This document shows positions 34,525 to 46,601 of a stretch of 64,000 nucleotides of DNA, in pieces. The notes beneath the pieces were generated by a model, which had not been told where the DNA came from, ran no database searches, and saw only the letters and a program-made list of their open reading frames with translations. Location of the stretch: NCBI RefSeq assembly GCF_017654505.1, contig NC_054535.1, positions 81,655,603 through 81,719,602 on the forward strand. Direction: 5' to 3'. The stretch's first letter is position 1, and every line of letters begins with the position of its first letter. This DNA comes from Polyodon spathula. Lineage: Eukaryota; Chordata; Actinopteri; Acipenseriformes; Polyodontidae. A program made the position numbers and the translations under genes.

Positions 34525-34869
34525 ATGTGTTTTAAGTGTTGTAATAAGGTTATTTTTCTATGTAACATTTACTTTGTATAACATGTTTGTATGTGTTTGG
34601 AAACACATTGTTACAATTATTAATTTGTAAAACCTCTGCTGTTTTGTAAAATCTGATATGCCATAGTAGAATATAATTTGATGAATGTTGAATTCCTGTT
34701 TACCATATTTCTAGTTGTACAATGTGTAAAAAATTAATAATTATTACAGAGAATAAGAACTAATTATCATATTAGTAAAAATCCAACACACTGTCTGCAA
34801 CAAAGTATTTCATTAAGCTAACATCATACTGCCTATAACCATGCTCGATTAAAGTATGACTAAATATTT

Positions 34870-35170
34870 ACCCTCTTTTATCCTCCCTCTGACCCAGACA
34901 CAGAAACGCAAAGTTGCAAGTTATGTGAGGCGCAACCAATCAGCACCCACTGAACTTTAACTAACAACAATGTAAAAGATTAAAACGGTCCTCACCCAAT
35001 CAGAGCCCTCTACAGCCGCATGGGGTTCACTTGAACAGCACCTGGTGACCCCCGTGCAGATGGTCTGATCCGGTGCTAAGTCTCAGCACCCTGCTACACA
35101 GGGCAAGCAATTCCGGAGCGCAATAGAATCACTGGCAAAGGCAGTCCAACTGCACCACCCTCTACAATAC
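34870..35170. promoter_or_regulatory. GC-richer block with two CCAAT boxes
   Basis: Within AT-rich surroundings, AACCAATCAGC (near 34937) and ACCCAATCAG (near 34995) are two same-strand CCAAT boxes about 60 bases apart, followed by a GC-richer stretch to about 35170. This could be a promoter of a gene or of an old retroelement. No TATA box, coding exon or repeat end confirms either. Confidence 0.25.
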
Positions 35171-36435
35171 TGTATACGGACAGAATTGCCATCTTTAGAT
35201 CAAATTCTGCATCTAAGCTATGTACGAAGTTGACAGTTTGGCCCACTTAACAAATACCTGAACTAAATATCTGTGTACGTGACATTTTGAAAATAATAGA
35301 GTGGTACTATTGATTGAGTCTGACTAACAGCATTCATTCTGACATTGACTGGTATGGTCTACTAGCCAATGGGAAGGGAAGGGACTGCAGTGATGCTGTC
35401 GTAAAAACAAAATGAACTCAGCATCTCAACACCACATTGTCTTGCTTATTCATTCATTTACTCTGTTCCTATTCAGAGGTACAACACTTATATCTGTGCT
35501 GTCACTGAATTATTATTATTTTTTAAATAAAACAGGAATTAGCCAACCTCGTCCTCAAGCCAGGATTATGTGTCACAATTAGAGTTGTTGCAATTCTCTT
35601 GTTTCCCAATATAAAGAGTGTTCCAACAAACAGATTTTCTTAACCATATGGTGAGCACCAGCTGTGTAACTTCCTTCCCTGCATCATTGTCTTCAGATCA
35701 AACCACAATTTACATATGTTTGCTTGAATAAAATGAATGGAATTTTCTAAAATGTATGAAGGTTTATTTCAAGATTAATGCAGCAACCATGTTTAATGAT
35801 TTTCTAAATCAAAAAATTCTAAATTAAAGAAAGGCATTCATTAGTCTCTTGGCATCAGATACAGAAATAATTGGTCTAAGTTTGGCTATATTTCTCAAAT
35901 GGTAAAAATATCCTTTTGTAAATTCCCTAATATAAGCCTCAAATGATAGATCAGGATCAAAGATGACCCCCACATTTGTCACCACTAGTTTAAGATTTAA
36001 TGAGAGATTACTAGTGTCTAGCTCATATACATGTTTTAGTTGATTTCTGAGAGCCCACTAGCATAACCTGTTTTATCTGAATTTAGCATTAAAGAATTTT
36101 GAGACATACAACACTTGATAAGACAAGCAGCTAGTAACTCTCCAGCAGAAGTATTTCCTGGCTTTAGGGACAGATATAGTTGGGTATCATCGGCATAGCA
36201 ATGGAAGTTCACTCTGTGTGTGTGGATAATAGAACCCTGTGGAACACCGCAGACAACATCAGACCTTTCAGATTTTTGCTTCCCCAGTACAGACAAACTG
36301 AAATCTATCAGAAAGATAAGATTTGAGCCAGGATAGGACAAGGCCAGACAGTCCCGCTGTGCTTTCAAGACGATTCAATAAGATGGAGTGGTCTATAGTA
36401 TTAAGGGCACATAGATGGAAAGCCAAGTCAGAGCT

Positions 36436-36438
36436 TAT

Positions 36439-36495
<57 letters not shown>
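36436..36495. repeat. (ATT)n tail of the inner L2
   Basis: About 20 trinucleotide units directly after the L2 3' end; probably expanded from the original tail. Confidence 0.9.
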
Positions 36496-36637
36496 CTTTT
36501 ATTTTATATAGCGCCTTTCATAAATAAATATCGCAAAGTGCTTAACAAAAGTGAAAACAGAAAAAATAAATAAATAAACAAAACATACAAAATATATTAA
36601 AACAGTTAGAATTAGAAATGCACCAAAAGTAAGAGTC

Positions 36638-38420
36638 CTAAGAATGCCAATTTAAACAAATGAGTTTTGAGGCGGGATTTAAAATAGACAGAGACTCAGA
36701 ATCACAGATCTCAGAAGGAAGTGGGTTCCACAGTTTAGGAGCATAGGAGGAAAAAGCCCTGTCACCCACTGTACGCAGTTTAGTCAGGGGAACAACCATA
36801 AGACCGGCATCAGAGGACCGCAAAGCACGACTAGGAGTGTAGGTGGTAACTAACTCAGAAATGTAAGAGGAAGAGGTACCTCTATTGGCTTTAAAAGTCA
36901 ACAGCAGTGCTTTGTAGTCAATGCAGTATTTGCCCAGCCCAGTATTTAACCAGCAGAATGATTTCAGTATGGGGGTTATGTGACCATCAGAGCGAGACCT
37001 CGTCAGCACCCTAGCAGCAGAATTCTGAACATACTGGAGCTTTTGAAGGGTATTCTTTGACACCCCAGTAAGTAAGACATTACAATAGTCAAGCCTGGAG
37101 GATACAAATGCATGGACAAGCTTTTCTGCAGCAAACAGCGACAAAACAGGACGCAGCCGAGTAATGTTCTTTAGATGGAAAAAGGACAGCTTGGTAATAT
37201 TCCTAACATGCAGCTCAAAGGTTAAGCTAGGGTTAAAAATGGCCGCCAAGTTTCTCATTTTAGAACAAAACTCCGTTAGCACCCCGTCAATGGTCATGTT
37301 TTGACAACTGGATTTCCACAGTTGATGCTGGGTTCCTAATAGTATCACTTCAGTCTTGTCGCTGTTGAGCTGCAGAAAATTCAGTTTCATCCAGAGCTTA
37401 ATGTCAGCAAAACAGTTGATGAGCACAGAAACAGCCAAGTCAATATCAGGTGTGGTTCGCAGATAAATCTGAGTATCATCAGCATAAATATGGAAATTTA
37501 CACTGTGATTTAAAAAAATTTAGCCGATTGGAAGCATATATGTGCTAAAAAAAATTGGTCCCAGTATGGAGCCCTGAGGAACACTGGAAGAAACCAACCT
37601 AGTAGTAGATCTGAAACCACCCAAAGAGACAACATGCTTTCTCTCCAGGAGATACGAGTTAAACCAACCGAGGGCAGCACCAGATATGCAGAGCATGTTC
37701 TCCAGCCGGGCAAGAAGGATATTATGATTCACAGTGTCAAAAGCAGCACTAAGATCCAATAATACCAAGATGGAGAGGGTCCCCTCTGTTGTCAGAAGAC
37801 AACAACAAATCCTTAACAACCTTGACTAGAACTGATTCAGTGCTGTGCAACTGTCGAAAGCCTGACTGCAATGGTTCATAAAGTTTATTTACCAGAAGAT
37901 GATTATTTAATTGTTGTGCTACGACACGTTACAAAACTTTAGATAGGAAATGGAGGCTTGAAATAGGCCTATAGCTACCCAGATTATCAGTGGGAAGATT
38001 AGATTTTTTCAATACTGGTATGATAGCAGCAATTTTAAATGCAGAGGGTACAATTCCAGAACTCAAGGACTCGTCAATAGTCACAAACGGGCCGAGAGTC
38101 TGGAAACATGAACAAATGAGGAAAGTAGGAATTTGGTCTAGCAGGCAGGTATCGGCTTCATTGTAAAAAAACAATTTGGTAAGCCCAATGAAAGGTGGCA
38201 CGAGGTCTTGGAATTGGGGTCTAATATTGTCAATCTCAGTAGTGAAAAATTCCAAGAAATTATTGCAAAAACTTTGAGAGGCAGTTAATGCAGAGGAGCT
38301 ACTTGGCTCTAGCATTCTGCTTATTGTAGAAAATAAAAGCCTAGGATTGTCATGGCCACTCTCAATAAGATTGGAGAAACAAGTAGATCTAGCAGAAGTG
38401 ATAGCATCCCTATGCTCCAA
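36638..38420 (-). pseudogene. L2 reverse transcriptase ORF2 remnant (inner copy)
   Basis: Three frame-shifted pieces in order. 38420-37929: SARSTCFSNLIESGHDNPRL and IVPSAFKIAAIIPVLKK, then SYRPISSLHFLSKVL, the RT N-terminus. 37819-37520: LVLLDLSAAFDTVDHNIL and VPQGSILGPIFFSTYML. The YADDTQIYL catalytic box lies near 37475, just before the third piece. 37438-36638: FLQLNSDKTEVILLG, RLDYCNVLLTGVSKNTL, LQYVQNSAARVLTR and GDRAFSSYAPKLWNPLP, the thumb and C-terminal domain. No endonuclease domain is present because of 5' truncation. The active-site Asp pair is kept, yet the frame is broken at least twice. Confidence 0.85.
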
Positions 38421-39420
38421 CAGTTGTTGTTTCCAGGCCTGAGCATAAACAATTAGCTTAGAGTCCCTCCACTTTCACTCAAGTTTCCGGCAAACAGCCT
38501 TCATAGAGCGCAGCTGATCAGTATACCAGCATGAACAGAGAGTATAGGAGACAGTACGAGTTATTACAGGGGCAAAATTATTGACAATGATCAGCAGATC
38601 ATTTACAAGGGCTGACTAGGGATGTCTTGTGCTATGTGCAGCATAGAATCGAGACTGAAACTTCTCAGATAACAATTTAGAATGATACATGTTTGTAATT
38701 GATTTGCAACAACTCTTTCTAGAACCTTATCTAAGAAGAGTAAATTGGAGATCTGCCTATAGTTATTCAGGACTTTAGGGTCCAAATTGTGTTTCTTAAG
38801 CATAGACTTTATCACAGCTACCTTAAGAGCTGAGGGAGCTATACTGGAGGAAAGTGAACCATTTATCATTTTTAATAGCACCAGAAACATCTTTTAAAAG
38901 TTTTGTTGGAATAGGATCAAGACAGCATGTGGTAGCTCTCATATGCTGAACTAGCGCTCAGTTCTTGTAAAGTAATCAAAGAAAAAGCCTCAATAGTAGC
39001 CTTAACAGTTCTAATTGCTAATATTGTGCTAGACTCCTCCTTAATTGACATTGTCTGTACAATCTGATGTCCAGTATTTTACCTTTTTAAAAGTTTAAAG
39101 AGTCATTGCAGCTATGAAAGGCGCCATTGGGAGAGTTTCTATGTGTGGTTATTTACAAGTGCAAGACTTTTGGGGGGGGGGGGTCCGAGTTTTAACTGGT
39201 GCTATAGTATCTAGGATACCAGTTAAGGAGGTGTTCTAGTTCTTAACCAACTCATCTACTGATAAGGCGTCATGGAGTGACAATGAGCTCAATACATCAA
39301 AAAACTTTAGCAGTTGAAGAAAGAATTGAGTTTTAATTGCACGTTTCATAATCTTAGATCTTGTAGATGCTGGCAGACTAACCTCGAAAACAATGGTAAA
39401 ATTATCATATGGCCACAATT

Positions 39421-40686
39421 ATGGGTATGACCTTTTACATGCAAGATACAATCCAAGGAAGCCCCCCTAAAAACAGTTTAGTTTAATTAATTGTTGTTTG
39501 ATGACATTTTCTGTACATTAAAACACGAATTCCAGTAGCAGAAACAAGTTAACAACCATGTATAGAATTGTTTATGTTTTTAACCCAAACTGCTCATCTT
39601 GCTCAGCTTAAATGTTAGTTGTGAAAAATTACGAGGCTCAAAAAGTATGGAAATGGTTTAAGACATTTATTGTAACATTTTGGAAATAACGAGAAAAAAT
39701 CCTATGCCTCATTAGCTCATAGCAAAATTGGCTTGTAATTCGCTGCATGAAAAAAAAATACATTTTTAAGGTTGTTGTACTGTAGATTGTAAACTAGAGA
39801 GTGTAATCCATTGAAGTCATTTGAAACACATGTTTGTATAATTAGATTAATTATAGCACTAGTGTGGTTCAGAAGGCTGAGCAAGGGTTCCCACAATCAA
39901 ACCATTAGCATCTCTATTTAACCCTGGTTTCAGCATTCTTTCCTCTCTGCGTTCCTTGCTACTGCCTATCCATCATCGTGAGTGTATTTAGCGTTTTGTG
40001 TCTTTCTCAACATATTGACAAATATCATCTGGGAACACATTAAAACAGTGTTATAATAACAAATAAGGAATATTGTAGGGTTCCCTTAAGAAAGTTCAAT
40101 GTGGTATGGTAAAATTCTAATAAGTACAACATGGTAAAAATCTTAGTGAAGCATTAGCAAGCATGGCAAAAACAAAAGATGAATAGAAAAGCATGGTGAA
40201 CGATGGGAAACTGCATAATGTAATAATGGGAAATTGGTTGTTTTATTGTTCATTTAAGCAGAATATTACCTTTTTCAAAATAAAGGCATAATAACTACAC
40301 AGCAAATATTATTTTTGTGTTGAACATTCCAAGAATAGATGGCTATCTGTCTATGGTTTTTTCAACACTCAACACAGTAGCTTGTCAACTTGTCCTGCCT
40401 TTTGCACTGTCTGCTCTTCTTTCCCATTTTTTTTTCTCAAAAAAAAAATCGATTAAAAAAAAATTTGATAAATAATATTTTGTTTTATTTACTCAAACGG
40501 GTCCGTTTTATGTCTATGCGTTTGTGTTTATTCGTGTTTGTTGAGTGTTTTATCCTTTTCAAAGGTCCGACCCGTTTACGGAAGTACGAAATCTAAATTC
40601 AAAAACCCAACCAACCAACCACCAAGAAGAGTCGAGGGAAGATGCCCAAATGAGAAACAGAGGCCTTTATCATATTGTATATACAG

Positions 40687-40755
<69 letters not shown>

Positions 40756-43088
40756 TTCTAAAAAAAAAAACCCCACATGGCTCTGATTCGTTGCAATACC
40801 GGCGTCCTACTCTTCCTGTTATGAGCCTGTTGCCCAGGCTCTTTCCAAACTCCCTACTTTTCACAGTGTTTCCTCTGTGGAATACAGAGCAATGATGAGC
40901 ATCTGAGAGCAGGATCAAGGGAAGTGGACCAGGCTTTTTAAAAGAGCACTCTGCCTCTATGAAATCTAGGAAATACTACATCAGGTTTAATGTTGCAGAA
41001 AACTCATTTTGTTTTATAACTCGAACAAGTAAATAAAAACTAGTTTATTTCATTTTACATCAAAGTTTTGATTGACTGTTCATTGGAAATCTCCTTCAAT
41101 CCATATGAAACCTAGAACATCAACACAAACATATTCTTTCCACACAATCAGTGTCTAGGAATGCATAAAAACTCCTGGTGATAAGGGGATAATTGTATTA
41201 TTATAAACTTCCAAGTAGTTTTGATTCCTGAAATATAATGGTAACAAAACTGGGAAAGAGCAATGCACGCTAAACATCTGCAAAGGCATTGCCAGCTCTA
41301 AGACAGGGATCCACGCCTTTGCCACGACACAAAATAAATCCTGATGCAGCAAACCCAGATTTGCTATTTTTGAGCTACTGCAGTGTGTAATTTGTTATAT
41401 TCAATGTGTTATTGGATATTCATGTGTGTAGAACTTTTTTTTTTTATTTCTCTCACTCTTTCATTTTGCTTATGCAATTGCGTTTGTTTTGTGATCAGAG
41501 GCAACCCACCATGATATGCCCCAAACGTAACACCAAGAAACAAAAGAAAACAAGAAACATTAACAACTGATTTGAGTCCATCAGCAAGGACCATCTAAAG
41601 TACGCTTTTTATTGCCCACCCATAATGTCAAGTCATGAGATATTCAGAAATACTAACAATAAATAATTAGAAACTAATGTTTTAGTGCCTGTACACTGAT
41701 GAAGGTACCGGCCAAAACAATTGTCTTCTTTGCTTGCTTGTATGTTATAGCCATAATCTTATCACATACTCTAAAGAACAAGACCTCAATGCAGTCAGTT
41801 CAGCTGCCCCTCATATAGCTGTAAATAGTCCAAGTATCAGAAGGCTGCATGTCTGTCACTGAGAAAGCCACAGTGAAGAGGAAACTGTTAATCGATTACT
41901 AGTGTGCTTTAAGTAACACTTTCTTTCAAAATGATTGGGTTCTGGTATGATATGTTATTAATTAAACATAAAAAGTGTTGATTTTTTTTTTATTTTGTTT
42001 TTAACCTTCAAATTGCATTATTGTGTTCAATGCACATGATGACACGTGTACACAGGATTAAATGTGCTTGAAGTTTTCTTAACAGTGATTGGTTGATTTC
42101 TTATATGTGATTTATGATACTAAACATACGTAAAGTTGAGAGAAAGCCTCCAGATCATTGTAAGGTTTTGCTTTGCTTCTGTTTGTCAGTATGAAGCTGA
42201 GATACAGATTTTACTATATTTCTTTGCAAATATTGTAGTTTTTCCAAACTGTTTAACATGGGTAGAAGAAAGAACAAAAAGAAAAATAGGTTGGATATTA
42301 TAAGAATTTGTTTTGAAACTTTTTGTTCAAAGATTTTCAACATGATGCACTATATAGTAAATGTGAAAGGATGTCTAAAAAAGTGTCTGTGGTTTTTAGA
42401 TCTGAGCTAAACTAAAAATAGAAACCTGACTTCACACAACCAAAAATTCAGACTGCAGTCATCAACTGGCCTTTTTGAAAATGATGTTGTGTTTCTGAAA
42501 GTGGAATCTGCCCACTAATCACATGCGTATTCAAACTGTTCCCTTAAATAGCCCTCTCACCTATGTCTCCTTGTCTCCTTGTCGTTTCTTTGTTTGGTCC
42601 TCCTCCTCTCCTGCCTCCACCTTGCAGCGCTCCTTGTCTAGGGGAAGGTGGCCCAGAGAGTCACTTGTCCTGTCCACTGGCTTTAGTTATCATAAATCAG
42701 TATACATTGCATCACAGTTTGGCTAGCATATAGGGGCGTCTATTGAGCTCCAATGGACATTTCATTATGAACATGGTCATCTGTTAAATGCAATACAGAC
42801 TTGTTCATTTGAAATCTTGTGGATGTCTCCTTTCTGAATTGTCAGTTCTGCTACTGTTAATCAGATATTAAGTAAGGCAAGCCAGGTTTGGTATGCCCTA
42901 TTGTAATATTTATTTTTATGAGTAGTTTTTTTTTTTTTTTTTAAATAAAGTTCAAACACCCTAACCAATGACAAGCCCAGTTTACCAGCATTCCACTGAG
43001 GAACAGTACTAACCATTTCATTTAGAATTTTGCTTTTGCTCATATTACAATACAAGCAAGGTGATGTCTGGTATCTACATCCATTACC
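39421..43088. other. Unassigned intergenic DNA with a (CA)n microsatellite
   Basis: A (CA)n array lies at 40699-40748 between TA-rich flanks. Otherwise AT-rich with no recognised gene. T and A runs near 42927 and 40433 are low-complexity. Confidence 0.5.
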
Positions 43089-43093
43089 TTACT

Positions 43094-43500
43094 ATGGCAA
43101 GGATGGCTTGTGGGTGACGTAAGAGCAGGTAGAGAATGGAATACACACACACACAGTACTACGGGTGAAGTGTTGATGCACAGATTTATTATTAAACAAA
43201 AGATTTCAACAAAACAGAAACAAAACACTTTCCCAAAACAAAATGGCATGGTGGCCAAAAGAAATAAACAAACAGAACCCATTAACCAAACACTAAATAA
43301 AGCAAGTATCATGCTGGTGTAAAGCCAGCACGAGTAACAATAGTTATATTTTCTTTTTTTGTTTACACTGTCATTCTTTCTCCCTGAACACCCAACCCTG
43401 AGTGCGAGATTCATGACTCTTTCATGTAGCTGTGCTGGGACTCGATTGTTAATCATTCAATCTGGCCCCGGCACAGTCTGGCACAATACCTATTGTGACA
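43094..43500 (-). repeat. LTR fragment related to the 47828-48365 LTR
   Basis: Reverse complement starts TGTCACAATAGG at 43500. It shares the TTGAATGATT...AATCGAGTC block with the LTR near 48078-48105 and the GACGTCACC...GCCATCC block with its right end. It abuts a gag fragment in the opposite sense, so it is a rearranged or independent insertion. The ORFs across it are by-products. Confidence 0.6.
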
Positions 43501-43534
43501 AACTGCGGTTCCCCCAAGCAGGGGCTTTTCACAG

Positions 43535-43745
43535 GTGGTCGGACATGAACCTGGGACCTCAAGAGAAATGGACCAGTGGATCCGCTGCAACCCTGACCCA
43601 TTCCAGACCCGGTGGGATGGTGGCCTGGAGGACCAAGGCTGGTGCCTTGCCTGTGAGGAGTTCAGGCACAAGACGGTACACTGCCCCTTCCAGGATGAAA
43701 AGGAGGTACTGCCTGCCCCGAAGCAAAAGAGGAGGGGCAGCCGTT
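43535..43745 (+). pseudogene. Retroelement gag fragment with a zinc knuckle
   Basis: The frame reads MDQWIRCNPDPFQTRWDGGL then DQGWCLACEEFRHKTVHCPF. CLACEEFRHKTVHC matches a CCHC knuckle with the spacing C-X2-C-X4-H-X4-C, the nucleic-acid-binding motif of LTR-retroelement gag. It breaks off at about 43745 where LINE sequence of the opposite strand begins. The proline-rich segment at 46602-47820 could be the sequence that normally follows such a knuckle (inference). Confidence 0.6.
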
Positions 43746-44340
43746 TTGCTGGGAATTGAAAGCAGAGTGATACCTCTCCAGTTGTTAGAATTGGCATGAT
43801 TGCCTTTTTTGGGTATTTTTATAATCTTGCCCCTTTTGTCCGTTCGTTTGGCAGTTCCTCCTTCTCCCATATGAACAATGGCCATAGTAAATCTGTTGCT
43901 GTGTCCAGCTCTGCCTTGAAAATTTTGGCATTCAGTTGATCCATACCTGGGGCCTTGTTGTTCTTTGGGCTAAAGAATGCTGTTTTAATCTCTTCTTTGC
44001 TTGGTGGCTAAATGTTAATTTCAAGATCTTCCTCAGCTAGTATGATTTCTGATGGTTGTAGTGGTTCTGGTCTGTTCAGCACCTCTCTTAAGTGTTCTCT
44101 CCATCGTCTGCCTTGCTCCTTCTCTGTTTTGAACAGCTTCCCATTTTTATCTAGGACCGGGGTGCAGATCTTACCTCTGTGTCCACAGATATGCAGTTCT
44201 CAGTTCCTTCCTACTCGCTGCTGCCTCTACCTTTGCTTCCATGTTTTCACTGTACTGCCTTTTGTTCCTTCGTGCTGACTGCTTCACCAGCTTGTTTGTT
44301 TCACTGATCTTGTACTGAATTTGACATTGACATCATCATT
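43741..44340 (-). pseudogene. Non-LTR retrotransposon reverse transcriptase fragment
   Basis: On the - strand: SARRNKRQYSENMEAKVEA near 44280, a short linker with REGARQTMERTLKR-like text, EQQGPRYGSTE and then KIIKIPKKGNHANSNNWRG with ITLLSIPSK. This is the start of an endonuclease-type LINE RT domain (NWRGITLLS is RT motif 2 region). Several stops and frameshifts. It ends abruptly at the gag fragment. The clade was not assigned; it is not the L2 or CR1-like family of this window. Confidence 0.7.
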
Positions 44341-44826
44341 GTCTGCAGGGGACTCTTCGTTTTGAAGGGCTTAAAGAGAAGAGAATAAATGAAGAGTTTT
44401 TGGAACCAAGAACAAAGTGTGCCTCTCCTGTTTTCTGCCTCCTGCTGAAACGTTACAATATATACATTTTATAATGAGGATTGTTATAATGCTGCATGCT
44501 GATTGGCCAACCAGTGGTTCTAAGAGGTGATATAATCCCCGGTATAGCAACTGTTGGGTAAATCACTAGACCAGTGGGACTATTGTATCACTGCGCCTAT
44601 TGAAATAACAGTAATAAAAAAAAAAACCTGTCAAAATACCTGTCAGTCATGGAATACACCACTGAAGGCATCACTTCTGAGCTGCTTGCACCGATGACAA
44701 TCAACAAATGGGTAGAAATAGAAACTGCATTGGCTCATGTTTGCAAGTCTTCCGAAAGCAAACAAAATAAAAAGTTAAACCATCACGCTGAGATACAGAT
44801 GTGCTAAAAAAAAAAATAGAAATGAA
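44341..44826. other. Short unassigned segment before the Crypton relic
   Basis: An AATAAA near 44384 and a TTACA ending near 44457 look like the right end of an LTR but are not confirmed. A reversed CCAAT box (GATTGGCC near 44501) lies ahead of the Crypton-like frame and may belong to it. Confidence 0.3.
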
Positions 44827-45868
44827 ATGAATACCACCAAACAAATAAGTTGGGCTGTTAAATGCTTTAATGACTGGCTGTCTGAAAAAAAAATACATAT
44901 TGAATTCACAGAACTGATAAAAAAAGAGCTAAATAATATCCTTAGAGATTTTTATGGCACAGTCATAAACTGTAAAGCCGAGCAATGCCAAATCAGCAGC
45001 TATGTTGGCCTCCATGCTGGATTGAACGGACATTTAAATGACCCCCAGTTAAGTTTATCCTGGTGTCTAATGAGTGACATAGAATTCACAAGTTCAAACA
45101 ATGTGTTTGTTTAAAAACCTTAGACGAGAAGGCTTGGATAAAACATAACATCATCATGCAATAACTGAAAGAGATTTTCAAATAATCAAGCATTATGAAG
45201 TCCTGGACCCTTCTGAGTAAAGTTTGGTTTGACTTCCAGTTACATTTTGCATGCAGGGAAAAAGAAGGAAACAGACAACTACTGGCAGATTCTTTTCTTA
45301 TAAAAACAGATGAAAACAGAGTTAAGAATGCCACCATGACCTTTAACGAAAGTACAAAAAATCACAAAAATCCGTACAAAAGGAACAAAGAATGTCATCG
45401 CGGATTCATGTTTAAAGAGCCCGGAAATCGCTTGTGTCCAGAGCATCACTAGAGAAGTACTTGTCAAAACTTCTAGCAAATCCGCCTGCCTTTTATCTTC
45501 ACCCTAACAAAGGAGAACAAAACACATGTAATTATCGAGGTGTATGGTATAGACTTGAGCCAATGGGAGTGAATTACCTAGCAACAATGTTGCCTAGAAT
45601 ATGCAAAAGGCAGGCACCACACAAATATACACCAATCACTGCTCTGCAGTACCTTAATACAGAAACTGTCCAACGCTGGATTGCAAGCGAGAGAAATTTG
45701 GCCAGATTGGAGAGTTCCCTGCAGAGTTATTGGGAACCGTGGTTCGAAAATCGAAAGCGCTGGAGCAACATTTTGATGGAGGAAAAGTCCACAGCATCGG
45801 CAAACAAAAAAATAAGATCAGATAAAAGCAAACCCCCTTCCTGCACTTCAGTGCCTCTTCTTCAATAA
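44827..45868 (+). pseudogene. Crypton-like (DUF3504) tyrosine recombinase relic
   Basis: Three successive frames make one domain. 44827-45114: KQISWAVKCFNDWLSEKKIH, LNNILRDFYGTVINCKAEQC and SYVGLHAGLNGHLNDPQ, the N-terminal core-binding part. 45195-45452: KVWFDFQLHFACREKEGNRQ, FLIKTDENR and TFNESTKNHKNPY. 45434-45868: LEKYLSKLLANPPAFYLHP, WYRLEPMGVNYLATMLPRIC and SSLQSYWEPWFENRKRWSNI. This is the DUF3504 domain found in ZMYM2/3/4, QRICH1 and KCTD1, which derives from Crypton tyrosine-recombinase transposons. Two frame changes break it. The Arg and His expected in the HSLRxT and SGHR-like boxes are absent (TPITALQYL, IASERN), while the Tyr of SYW remains. Dead copy. Confidence 0.78.
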
Positions 45869-46601
45869 TTGACAGTCACTTTAAGAATTATACAGTTAAC
45901 GGCAACATTCAAATTAATGTCTACCAATAGTTCATAAATCTCCCATTTAAAAGCTTTCATTGAAAATCACTACCTTACTGTTTTCATCATTCTACACCTA
46001 CCTTGAAACCATTTTTTACTGATGTTTTTCTGTCTTTCAATTTTTGAACTCATTAAGCCTAGCTATAAATCCAGGCTATTGCATTAGTTCAAACAACCAG
46101 CTCTTTATATGCATTACACAGAAGCACAGTGGAAGCTTTGGAAATGGTAAAATATTTATATTCTATATTGGCTCTATAAGCACATTTCTTAACCAGCTAT
46201 AAAGAACTGCTGGGAAGGTACTGTAACATTATTAGGAGTACTGACTGAAGATTTAACTGTTAATCCCTTTCAATTCGAAGATGGCCACCAATGGGAAACA
46301 ATCCTGTCTATTGGTAGGTATCACTGAGCTCCTATATCAAAGCTGCCAATAGGCCCCTCCCCCCAGTGACCTCCTTGGCCCTGCCTCCCGAGAGTACTTA
46401 ACCGTCTCGCAGGGGGAGGAACATCCTCTTTCGCGTCTAATATTGGTATGGTAAGACCTTTGTGTTGCATTGAGCCCTCTTTTCTTCTAAAAAGTGCTGC
46501 GTAAGCTATTGCTAGTTCCCCAGCACTTTGTGCAGAAAGCTGGCATCGCCGTTTTCCGGGAATCAGTAGTTAAAAAATACGTAGCTTTTTTATTTTATTT
46601 C
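45869..46601. other. Unassigned; promoter-like GC-richer block at 46270-46600
   Basis: The first 400 bases are AT-rich with no match. From about 46270, CTATTGGTAG and GCCAATAGG (inverted and direct CCAAT boxes) lie ahead of a GC-rich stretch leading into the proline-rich frame. This may be the leader of the retroelement that follows. Confidence 0.35.

Larger units (their letters stand above)
36436..38585 (-). mobile_element. Inner L2 LINE, 5'-truncated
   Basis: Begins on the - strand in the linker before reverse transcriptase (FAPVITRTVSYTLCS) and runs through RT and the C-terminal region to a 3' UTR. The UTR ends GGCGCTATATAAAATAAAAG followed by an (ATT)n tail, the standard L2 3' tip. A 5' truncation and tail at the low-coordinate end fit target-primed insertion into the outer L2. 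Confidence 0.85.
35830..39420 (-). mobile_element. Outer L2 LINE, split by a younger L2
   Basis: On the - strand the upstream part (39420-38586) encodes FFDVLSSLSLHDALSVDELV and LDTIAPVKTRT, then SSIAPSALKVAVIKSMLKKH, NNYRQISNLLFLDKVLERVV and AHSTRHP. The downstream part (about 36430-35830) resumes with the ALNTIDHSILLNRLES block, VCGVPQGS, FHCYADDTQLYLSLKPG and SLMLNSDKT, then a degraded continuation toward 35830. These are consecutive L2 ORF2 segments, separated by the complete 3' two thirds of another L2. Stops and frameshifts are common, so this is the older copy. Confidence 0.82.

Noticed and set aside
43359..43885. 146- and 108-residue ORFs across the gag-LINE junction
   Set aside because: They run across two unrelated fragments in shadow frames; the supported frames are the knuckle (+) and the LINE RT (-).
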